Assembly: GCA_032622095.1 (NCBI GenBank)
Contig: CP136062.1
Location: 155,304,875 to 155,368,874 of the forward strand
Reading direction: 5' to 3'
Length of the DNA: 64,000 nucleotides
Source of the DNA: Siphonodentalium dalli
Taxonomy: Eukaryota > Mollusca > Scaphopoda > Gadilida > Siphonodentaliidae
A program made the position numbers and the translations under genes. Under the pieces are notes generated by a model that was not told the DNA's origin, did no database searches, and was given only the letters and a program-made list of their open reading frames with translations. Positions 23,790-33,997 of this stretch are shown here, piece by piece (the first letter of the stretch is position 1; each line of letters starts with the position of its first letter).

Positions 23790-26700
23790 GTTGGTACCGT
23801 TAATTTATTTTGATTGTTTCAAGATTCGAATGGGTACCTAATTAGTACCTAAGGTAATTTCCAGATAATATCAATGTCAAATATAACCAGAACGAGCCAC
23901 TGGCTTTTTGTCTCTGGAAGTTACATAATTATAATACATAATACATAACTTTGTTCAGCAAATTGAACGGCACCGATCTCCAGTACCGGGGCTGTATTCA
24001 AATCATATATTCCTTTCTTCAAATCGTCCATTGATGAACTCGCGACTACAAAACCAGGTAAACTGTTCATGTTAGAAATTACACGTGAAAAACATATTTA
24101 CGGATATCCTTTTTTAAGTATGTCCCTTGTAATTTGAGTTCATGTCCTCTGTTCCGTTTGTAATCAGCGAATACAAAATAATAACACCGGTCCGTGTTAT
24201 ACAAACCGTTCTGATATATAGAAACCTCGATAAAATCGCCCCTAAATCGTATATTATTCATATATTTGAGTTTTACGATGCGTAAACCAGGCATAATAAT
24301 AAACGCGATGTGTTGCATCCCAAAGGGATAATTACACTCACTTCATTTGCTGTAGTATTTACCCCATCGATATCCAAATATTAAATGCTTTTAAATAGGG
24401 TAATTATATTGGTATGGGAATGGACGTTGCATATTAAATTTCGCCATGACAACGCAAGGCGTCGCGGCAACGTCACTACAAAGTTCCCAATATTTAACAA
24501 TAGTTCACAGTTAATCTATGTGTGTATATAAGTGTATTACGGGTTGATAGTTTTCACTAAAATAACTATAATTATTAATCGACGTATCATAACAAAATGA
24601 CAGATTTAATGGCATTTATCGTGTCCGACCAAAAACTGTTCGCAATATACAGATATGGTAAATGGACCAATATCATAGCAATTAGCCAGGCTGCTTAACA
24701 AGAGGTAAACAAATGTACGACAGATTATAAGACATCACCATCGCGACGAGCACTGACCGAAATCGTGATTGTATGCTGTAACCCTTGCTACACTAAAGCA
24801 TCATTGAATAGTTGTGATCCCAAATGAAATGTTCAGACAATAAGCTCAACAAACGACCATTGTCTTTGTTGAACTTATTATCTAGACGGTTCCCTCAACA
24901 AATAGGTCTCCTTCTGCTATATTATGTATCTGTCGTCTGCTTTTATCACATAACATGCCTCCAAACAAATAATAGACTATTCCAACATACCGTCGTGCGT
25001 GCGAGTGGGTTAATTTTGGTCCTAAATATTCACATAGGTTCATATTGAACTAATTTGATGATGACATAATCCCATAGAGAGCTTATACGGTTATTATATG
25101 TCGCGTCGATGAAAAAGTGACAAAAGAATTCCAATATGGGCTTATTTATTATTGAAAGAGTCCCATAATGGACTGTTTTAGAACGCGCTTATATGTCCAT
25201 ATAGAGCATATATTGAGCCTATTTCGCACACAAAAACAAGCCCGTTATAAGCTTATTTTTCACGAGAACAGGCTGACTATTCATATGTACACTTTTCAAC
25301 TGACTATGAAAATCCATTTAGTATAGCAAGAGTTAATGCCCCTCACCCAAAGTTAACTTAGTTAAGTATAAAATATTGGAAACGTTTACAACATAGCTGT
25401 GACATTGACAGATAATTTTCCCGAGAATACGAAGCTGGTATATTATTACGTCATGAATTATCAACCAACATGTATCATACCTCCTTCCAAATTATGTTGA
25501 CATAATTTGGAATCTCGAATGAGTCATTTGAGGACTTAAAATATTTGTCAAATTTTACTCTTCAGGTACCAACTCGCTTCTATAATAATATATAATTTCA
25601 GAAATCAAATAAATCATTACATACATTATTGTTTTGGCCATATGAGAGGAAGCTTCATTAATTTTGTGTCACACTGTTGATTATATGATTTATTACATAG
25701 CACAGCCCCATATATTGCAATGAAGAATAAACCAGCCACATTTAGGCCAATACATTATTGCAGGATCACCGCCTAACGATATATTAAGACATGTCTCCTC
25801 AGACCTTAAAATATATCTAGTAGTAATTTTAATTTCCTAGGCAAATATTTTGACAAGAACATTACAATAACATTGAAAATGTCGACAAAAAAGCTTGGAA
25901 ACACGGAAGATTTCTAACACAGTGTTTTTGGCAAAAAAAAAAGAAGCTAGGCATCACAAATTATTAACATCGATATGGAGAATAACAGTGTCGGTAAGAT
26001 GATGTCATGTTTTATATTGCTTGCTACTATTTCCAGTTCCGCTTTTTCTAGCTATGCTTCTGCTGTAACAGTGCTGCTCACAATTGGTATTCTGAAATTC
26101 GATTTGTTGTTTGCATTGTTTCATTCGCTATATTCCAGAAGATGATGACGATAACATCAAACAGGTGTCTGTCATGTTAAATGGAGAACAAGTCTGGCAA
26201 TGCTTTAACGAGGAACTAACAAACCAGGTATGATCTAATCCATACCACGGACATTTTGCTCCTATTCACTGTCTAAAATATATTTCATACTAGAAATTAA
26301 ATATAATGACGGCCGGTACGACTATATATATCTCGAGTTTGAAATTAATGATGTATTCATGTTTCCAAACCACCCGTAACTGGCATGGGGCTACAAATGT
26401 ATTTACTTAAATTACACATTTCAAAGATAACATATAGCATATAATTTGTTTTTCAGTCGATGTATTCGCCTAGAATTACAATACTTAAGTTAAGAAATAC
26501 GTTAGGATTACATATAGAATAAAGCTGAGTGTAAAATTTTCAAGAGTGGAATTGTGGTTTTAACCACGAGTCTTTTGGCGAGTTTTTAAAACCACAATTC
26601 CACTCGTGGTGACAATGTGGTACTGAGGGTGCTATATTCGAGGGGCACGCTTACTCAATTTAAGATATTACGGAAGTAGTGGCACGGGTTACTGTTTATT

Positions 26701-29700
26701 TAGCAAGTGTCTAAACTCGAGGGAAATGTGCGGCCCAAGCAGCCCAACATATTTCTTGATTTATTTTAATTGTGATTTTGCGAAATAGTGAATTGGCATA
26801 TACTAATAAATGACGCTTCCGCGTGCATCGTCTTGGTCGCTGCGGGACTTTCAACTCTTCCCAAAACCAGGATCTTTGTTTGTAATGTATGTCATTAAGT
26901 GCCTATTCGGGGTTCCAGTTACAACAACAACAATAACAACATCCAACCTATGATTCATGGAAAAATGTTATTAAAAAGTTGATGTACATGATACAATCTA
27001 AACGCACAAATACGAAAACAAAGTTTTTTAAATGAGAACTTTACAAGAAATATTGTTGTCGCTCTGAAACTTCGAAACTATGCAATAACTGGATACACAA
27101 TTCATTATCAAACAAGAGTATTTTATTTGTCACGTCTCGTTCCGAAAATATCATTATACACACCATCTGATAACGCAGTTTATTCAGGGACGGGTGTGTA
27201 AATAAGGAGCACAGTTAATTGAAAGATGACTGAAAGTTGAGCCCACAACACTTACACAATGTATGTATGCCTGGGTTGGGCACAGGCTAGAATTTCATAT
27301 TTGACACATAAATCATTTTAATGTGGGCCGGTATCAAGGTTAAAAATGGTCACCACTCGGATTTCGAAAACAAATTTATTTCATGCAGATGACAAATTTT
27401 GAGAAGTGAGACCAGTATATGTAGCCACTGTTTCGCGGACATCGCTGCTACCTGATACGGGTGTGGTAAAAGTAAAATGAAACATTATTTTCAAAACTAA
27501 CAAAACATGCTCTAATTATAACCAACCTTTTCTCAATACACACACCACATCCCTTTTACCCCTACTGAACATTTGAAACCAGACTGTCATTTCGTTTGTT
27601 TGCGATGGAGACCATATCTACACATTCTATGTATGATACTATGTATAATGATCGTTGACACGCCATGTATATTTTCAACCGCAATAAGCAATATTGGTTG
27701 CGGTTTAACGCCACGTGGATATTTTCCCCCATCATCTTTTGTTTGAAAAGGTCTAAAAAGCTATTACTATAAATTATTTAAGCTCACACTTCTTGAATCA
27801 GATAATTTTAATGAAATTTCAGTCGTGCACTGTACCTTGCAGTGTGAATGTTAGCATTTCAGTTAAGATTAAAAGAGCATGATACCTTGAAGAAGTACAT
27901 ATCATTTGAAGAATCGTCAATGACGACATATACACATTGCTGTGGATAAAGGCGACATATGCCAATATGTACACAAGCAGAGTGGTATATATAACATGAA
28001 ATGTTCCTTCTAAGTCGGTAGATTTGCCGAAACATTGTTAGTGAGAATATTGTCAAATTGATGCGATGCCAAACACTCCTGCACGGTGATAAAATAAATT
28101 GGAGAATAATCTTTCTCACAGTATTTATAATTAACAGATAATATATCAAAACACATCATCATTATTATATATTAAATAAATGCAGTGAATATGGCGAAAT
28201 AGTTTTCATTAGTTTATCGCCGATTGTTCAGAATCGAGAAGTAAATATCTACATTTGAGCGAAGTTCAGATATTTTCTATGGAGTACTCACTATTTGCTT
28301 GACATTTTCGGCGATGTTAGTAGAATGACACATTCACCAAATTGGCATAGCGCCTGAATACTAACATATTAGTTTCACGTACCTGCACAGGATACCAATG
28401 GTGATATTTGCTGGTCTTGCAATGACTTGCATGTGACATTCCAGTTTCTGCATGTGTGGGTGCAGACATAAGACAGGGTGCATATCGAATCAACTTAACA
28501 AATAATAATTGTGATATTTAGAGAAGGGACACTCCAGTTTCAGCAGGGCCGGGTGTAAAATGATGGGGGCATCAAACCAGTGCACACTAACTATAATATG
28601 AACCCTCAACACAATGCCTGGTTAGAGCACAGGTTTAGGATTTAAGATTTGGTTGCAGCATTATTATTTTATTGGGGATATAAATAGACAGAGTGGCATA
28701 GACCCATTAATATTATGTGACACAAACGACATTTTCGAGCATAACTGGAAGAACGCTATTTCCTAACTCCAACATCAAAACTGTTCTAAATACTCACCAT
28801 TTGGATTTTCAAAAACAAATTTGTTTTAATGCAGATGAAAACTTGTAGGTGGTAAAACGGCATCAGCGTCGGTGGCCACTGTTTTGCAGAAATCGGTACT
28901 ACTGCGGGTGGGAGGCAACGTAGTCTGAAACACTATTTTTCAAAACTCAAAGAAACCCGATAAAGCTCACAAATTCATAACTAACATTCTCTCAATACAC
29001 GTGTCATATCCAAGGTGCCGGCAAACACTGGCACACTATTTAAAGAAATTTATCCCTATTGATAATTGGAAAATGTTGAGTGTCGCACCATTATCTAAAT
29101 GAAAATCGTACAAGGATTTGTAGAAATTGGCCTGGAACCCTGAAAACATATTATAGTTTATTGATATTTAAAGTGACTTAAATGCGAGGGTTTATTACGC
29201 TGTGATATTTTTGTCTTTTTTGGAGATAATGTTTTAGTTTTGCCACTTTCCTTCAATATCACGTCAAGATATGTCTCTTGTGCCTAAAACGACAGTAATC
29301 CGGAACCACACTAAGGGCGTCTTATTCTGTACAAGCTGGCGGTGTATGTCTTGGTCAAAAGCCATGACTAGTGCTTGATCAATCAATTGAACATAATGCT
29401 CGATTATTCCTGGATGATAATTTACAAGATGCTGATGTTGAAAGGGGGTTCATCGGTCTTTGTCTTGAATAAATTTGTTCTGGATATTCCTCTCGTTATA
29501 ACTATTAAAGTAGGCATTTCTACGTTGGCCTTAAGTTTTGTTATATGATGATTCAGTCGTTTCCTAGGATTGCCAAAACTGGAAATGACACTGAGACACT
29601 GTTATTTGTATATATGTAAATGTTTAGACAATATGTAGTCGGTACGGGTGGGGCATGGAAAGTGTTTTGGACGTGTGCATATTTTATCCACTGCCCAGCT

Positions 29701-32700
29701 GCGTAGCGCTATTTGGTTATATTTAAAAATTGCTCGTTGCGAGGTGTGAATTGGGAGTCTGGCGGTGTAGAACCTTCACAAATGGCGGGGCAACATGTGT
29801 CGTATATACTGATTTGTAATTGGTGGAAGAAATTAATCTATTTGCCCGCATGCTGATAAAACAAATTCTTTAAATACAAATTTGTTGAAAATAATCAAGG
29901 ATTTTGATTTGAGTTGCCTGCTCCTATAAATTTTATCTAGACTAATGGCATTGAAATATTATATTGTGAGAAATTTACCAACACTGACTGATATGCCAAG
30001 CACCAGAACAACATGTATGGCATTGTTGATTAGACACCATCAATTGAACAGGGATTAAACAAAGATGGTGGAAAAAGAGTCATGAGCAATTTTAGAATCT
30101 GGATATACAGCATTTCTCTACGATGTACAACTCAACTTGAGCAACCTGGGTATATGCTGCTCAACTTTAAACAACTATGATACTACCGTATACTATATGC
30201 ACCGTTTGGTGGAAATCGACTCGTCCGACGACCAGTAAAACCAATTTAATTAAACAGTGGTGGTGTAGAAAGTGGGGGCGACTGAACATAGCTGCTGTTA
30301 TGACAAATTCATATTAACATACGAACATGTCACTGAATATAGTTGGGTGTCACGACCTTAGGAAAACATCAAATTTGAATCTCTGAAAGATGACAATAAC
30401 TCTAACCACAACTCTAACCGGAACGAGACCTCAATCCTAACCCGAACCGGTATGGGACGGTAACCTAACACTAACGAGGACGGAACCGTACCATAACACA
30501 AACCGAGACGGGACCATAAACTGATCCGTAACTCGAACAGGGGCACGACGGGACCTTGAACATAATCCTAACCGGGACGGGACCTTCGTCCGGGGCGGAA
30601 CAATCGGAACCGAACCATAACTCTAACCATAACTCGGGGCAAACATCAAATTTGAATCCCTGGAAGATGACGTGGGGCAGATCAAAATAATGATTTCCAA
30701 ACATGACAATAAAGAGACAGTTTCAACATCTGTTTATATTACATGAGTTTAATCCGTAACATGATACGGACATATATGTTCAGAAGAGATATCCGTCATG
30801 GCTACTGGTTGAGGTGGTTACTTCAAATAAACGAGATAAATCACTACCATGACTAATCTACGATATGAGCAACACATTGAATCCTGATAATAAAGGAATA
30901 TGAGAACGGTAACATGGGAATATGGACAGCGAGGTGTTATCCTGTACTCAGGTAAGATTTAATCTATTAAGTAATGCGGACCTATGTTGACATTTCTGTT
31001 CAAATGTTATTTCAATGAATTATGTTTTAGGAGACTACTTACCAACACCAAACTACCACATTAAGTTCGAACTGATTTATGATAATATATTCCATGCACA
31101 GGGACAATTATTCAAAACATTACTATTTATGGTTTTGCGCAATCATTCCGAAACTCGTTCTGTAGGTTGTGTATGTGACTAGTTCGTATCTATAGTAAAA
31201 TATATAAGTTTACTGAACCAATTCGATAGTGTTTCGTGTAATGCTGTCGTTGGTAGCTATATAATATTATACAGATAGATACCATTGTTGGAAGGATATA
31301 CAATACAGTTCTAGTTTGATGTAAGCAAATCACTCAACAAAAATATTTCCATGATGTTGAGTTGTTAACTTATTACACACTATAACAATAATTTAAGTTC
31401 GCTGGAAAATCAGGTTACTCAATGAGGACGCCTACAACTGTAAGAGTTTACGCTTACCTGGTTGTTCTCCCTTTTACAGAATATGGTCCCAACTCATGAC
31501 TGCGAAATCTACGTAGTTGTCTACTCGCGAGGAGATCGGAAGTCCTTCCGCCACGCAATTGACATCCTGTTCCATTTGCACCGAGTGAGCAAAGTCACCA
31601 AGCCCATCATTTTGGTGGAGAACAAGTGCGATCTTGTCCGGACAAATGTCATCGCCGCCGGAGGTGAGTACCGTGTCTTTGCCAAACACTGAATTACTAG
31701 TAGTTTCCGAATGAAATGTTCAGATATGTTCTACAACCGGCCAGTGTAGAACCTATTGTCTGAACATTATATATAGGTATGTCTCATCTGCACTTGTATT
31801 ATCTGTTCGTCTGTCGTCTGCTAATAATATGTCATTCCAATATATACTGTTATACCTGATGGGAGAAACTATTTTGTGATGACATGGTTAACATCTTCAT
31901 GGACAGTTTATTACATATATTATTGCAAATGTTCTAGCAATGGGTCAATATCTTCAAAAGTTTAAATATGTTCACTAGACGCACAAAACACTTAAATATA
32001 CTTTACCTAGATCCAGCTATGTATGGGGCCATCTCCAACTCTCTTCAATAGAATATATGCAATAAATTAATGAATTTGAGTCGTCGTGCATGAGTGAAAA
32101 AAACAGTAATTTAGTCTATTACATCGCCCATGAAGAGTATGTACTGTTGCAAAGGGAGATAAATCATGAGTCAGAAATAAGCTAAATGTTTTTGAGCAGA
32201 AATAACAAATCTAAATTAAATTGAACGTGAGTTGAATCATTGTGAACATCTACAGTACACCGGTTTATCACATAATTAACCGTTAAACCCGTCCCAATGT
32301 TTTAGTAAGACTCACGTGCATTATCGCTGCACGCAGTGACGTACGGGCTTAGATCAATGGTGTCGAAGCCAATTCGGGGACTTTATTATTATGTTAAACA
32401 TAATGTAATTACGATATTCGATTTGTGTTGCGTTATTTAGTGTTGGGTGTGAGATAACATGGTTGATACGGGTTGTTGACAAAATTGTTCAACATGAAAA
32501 GACACATTTGAAATTAAATATATTCGCTCTTGAATGTGCCTTTACATCATATTTGGTTGTGATAAGGAACCCAATATTAGTTTGGTTAACCCCAGCCTTT
32601 TCGATGTCGTTTTTCCTCGCTTATGTGTGACTGTGATAAAATGGATCTTAAATTCGTCGCATTTCTATGCGAATTGTATTATCATCTTCCAATAAATTCG

Positions 32701-33292
32701 ATTCTAGCCTCACAAAAGCTCGGCTCGAATATAATTTAGTGCACTCGGTTGATTAATTTCGTATAAATGTGCGACTCATTATATATCCTCTATGTTTCAA
32801 GTTGTTCTTTTGTAGGAAAATTGTTTTGACTTGAAACCCAGGAAGTGGTGTTTTGGAAGAAAGAGTGCTAAATTGCAAAATGGTATCCTCTCTGACAAAT
32901 GCACAATTGTTTGCGCTCTATAATTACACTAGAGTTGCAGTGAATCCACAATTGTTATGATGCTGCTTTCTTTATGAAATATTTACTTTGTGAATTTGTT
33001 TCCATGGCCTCCGATGTTGAAACAAGCTACCTCTGCCCCTCCTTGACATTCATTTTAACTTTCGAATGTCTCTTTTTTTACAGAAGGGAAAAAAGTCGCC
33101 CTGTCATACAACTGCAAATTTGTGGAGACATCGACACTCTTCAATCACAACGTGGATCAGTTGTTGGTCGGTATTCATAAACAAAACTCTCTGCACAACA
33201 ACGCGCGAACAGGCTCAGGGAGGAAGATGAAGGCACTTTTACCACGCATTTTCAAGAGTAAAGCATCATGTGAAAATTTTATGAAATTATAA
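23498..33292 (+). CDS. RGK-family small GTPase (Rad/Gem/Rem/Rgk-like), four exons, 257 aa
   Basis: The exons are 23,498-23,789, 26,139-26,227, 31,480-31,663 and 33,084-33,292. All junctions are GT/AG and the phases 1, 0, 1 give one continuous frame. RGK proteins are Ras-superfamily members that restrain voltage-gated calcium channels and act on the cytoskeleton. The N-terminus (1-65) is serine-rich with RSFSFTSKG. G1 is GSHGVGKT (71-78), followed by FMTSEY as in insect Rgk proteins. Next come an acidic stretch (92-102) and VSVMLNGEQ, then NKCD (175-178) and ETST (203-206). The tail is basic, with a cysteine at 251, seven residues from the end, as in RGK proteins, which lack a CAAX box. The vertebrate DxWE form of G3 is absent and nothing clear replaces it. 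Copy B repeats exon 1. The family call is confident; the ortholog is not assigned. Confidence 0.9.
23790..26138. other. RGK intron 1, copy A
   Basis: AT-rich intron. The first ~1,060 bases are shared with copy B. A stretch at about 25,440-25,640 is a diverged partial copy of 21,530-21,860 (landmarks TATACCTCCT and CTCGAATGAG). No other gene is seen. The acceptor reads TATTCCAG. Confidence 0.7.
26139..26227 (+). CDS. RGK gene exon 2
   Basis: An 89-base exon between TATTCCAG and GTATGA, too short to stand out as an open frame. With one base from exon 1 it codes E-DDDDNIKQVSVMLNGEQ and a further 12 residues ending in TNQ. The VSVMLNGE part matches the second beta-strand region of RGK GTPases. 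The segment where G3 would be expected follows and is divergent. Confidence 0.82.
26544..26605. repeat. 62-bp perfect hairpin in RGK intron 2
   Basis: GAGTGGAATTGTGGTTTTAA (26,544-26,563) is exactly complementary to 26,586-26,605, with a 22-base loop. In the intronic RNA it would form a stable 20-bp stem. Confidence 0.85.
27236..29050. repeat. Diverged direct repeats in RGK intron 2
   Basis: About 27,236-27,590 and 28,600-29,050 share a series of words in the same order: GCCTGG.T..G.GCACAGG, CTCACC/GTCACC before GGATTT.C.AAAACAAATTT, ATGCAGATGA, GCCACTGTTT, and CTCAATACAC. Similarity is moderate. The identity of the repeat is unknown. Confidence 0.6.
30361..30671. repeat. Satellite island in RGK intron 2
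   Basis: It contains AACC.GGACGGGACC-type units, as in the large array at 34-36.8 kb, here about 250 bases long. It is bounded by a direct repeat of acatcaaatttgaatc (about 30,367 and 30,643), each followed by a ctg-aagatgac variant. Minus-strand frames across it are translation shadows. Confidence 0.8.
31480..31663 (+). CDS. RGK gene exon 3
   Basis: 184 bases coding residues 128-188 plus one base. It contains IYVVVYSRGDRKSF, the conserved beta-4 strand and following helix of RGK proteins, and the guanine-specificity motif in ILVENKCDLVR. The acceptor is CTTTTACAG and the donor GTGAGT is a perfect consensus. Confidence 0.9.
31664..33083. other. RGK intron 3
   Basis: AT-rich, with no gene. 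A hairpin at 31,715-31,768 pairs AATGTTCAGA and GTTCTACA with their complements 54 bases across. The acceptor is TTTTTTTACAG. Confidence 0.75.
31715..31768. repeat. 54-bp interrupted hairpin in RGK intron 3
   Basis: AATGTTCAGA...GTTCTACA (31,715-31,734) pairs with TGTAGAAC...TCTGAACATT ending at 31,768, with unpaired interior bases and a 9-base loop. Confidence 0.75.
33084..33292 (+). CDS. RGK gene exon 4 and stop
   Basis: 209 bases completing codon 189 and coding to residue 257, then TAA at 33,290-33,292. It contains YNCKFVETST (G5) and NHNVDQLLVGI, the last helix of the G domain, then a basic tail ending KSKASCENFMKL. The cysteine seven residues from the end matches the C-terminal signature shared by Rad, Gem and Rem proteins. 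Confidence 0.9.
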
Positions 33293-33639
33293 TTTATCAG
33301 TCACCTGTTCAGCAACATTCAGAGTATGATATGATGTTAATATAACAATTGTTATATATGTATCATCGGTTATGTGAGATCGTGTAGCACGAGTGCTGTG
33401 TGGTAATGTGTTATCTTTGTCAGTGTTGAGAAGGAAACATGTATACCATTTTAAACAGAGAATACTTGAAGCTAATAACCATATCCTGTCATCCATTTGT
33501 AACTCAGATATATTCAAATCGAAATTATTCAAAATCATGGAATCATATGTTGTACACTTAGCTGCATATTTATTTTACATAAATGTAGCATATAACGTAT
33601 GATTATTTTGTAAGTTATGGATACTTATGTATGGTCTGA

Positions 33640-33645
33640 AATAAA
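33640..33645 (+). terminator. RGK polyadenylation signal AATAAA
   Basis: A canonical AATAAA about 350 bases after the stop codon, with no better candidate between. It implies a short 3' UTR ending near 33,660-33,670. Confidence 0.6.
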
Positions 33646-33664
33646 ACTATATATGCATGTATAG

Positions 33665-33800
33665 CATTATCATCATCACCATTATCACCGTTGTCATCAT
33701 CATGGTCATTATCGTAATCATCATAACTGCTATCTGTTATCACAATCAACATCATCATCGCCGGCATCATCATATTCATCGCCGTCGTCTTAAGTAATCA
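33665..33800. repeat. Degenerate (CAT)n microsatellite
   Basis: About 135 bases of interrupted CAT/ATC trinucleotides immediately after the predicted RGK poly(A) site. Confidence 0.85.
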
Positions 33801-33997
33801 CCACCAATTGTTTGGATTATATGAGCATTGGTGGTTAACTATTTCGGTCGTAAATATATCTACACGCGCTTCCATTCATCAAACGACGTGAATTCCGTTA
33901 CTAATTCCTTATTGATCATTCGGCAAAATCCGAGAACGGTGGGAAATTACCTCTCATTCGTAAGCGGCCAACGGGGTCGAACACAATTAGGATCAGC

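Larger units (their letters stand above)
1..24847. repeat. Segmental duplication, copy A
   Basis: This stretch matches 45,923-64,000 collinearly and in the same orientation. Position 1 pairs with 45,923 and 24,847 pairs with 64,000, so the left limit of copy A and the right limit of copy B are cut by the window. Identity is very high by eye, with scattered substitutions. The larger differences are 1,157-1,194 (38 bp absent from B), 5,223-11,206 (CACTA element, absent from B), a 38-bp deletion near 13,728, and 14,661-16,262 (1.6 kb replaced by about 60 bp in B). B-only additions are listed under copy B. A true tandem duplication and two unmerged haplotypes of one locus both fit these data. Confidence 0.97.
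26228..31479. other. RGK intron 2
   Basis: A 5.25-kb intron without a recognisable gene. It contains a 62-bp hairpin (26,544-26,605), a CAA-rich tract (26,921-26,942), a diverged direct repeat pair (27,236-27,590 and 28,600-29,050) and an island of telomere-like satellite (30,361-30,671). The minus-strand frame at 27,859-28,149 has no domain. The acceptor is CTTTTACAG. Confidence 0.7.

Noticed and set aside
23790-23799. Alternative exon-1 donor at GTACCG (23,794)
   Set aside because: Using it would put exon 2 out of frame; the GTTGGT donor at 23,790 gives a continuous RGK-like reading.
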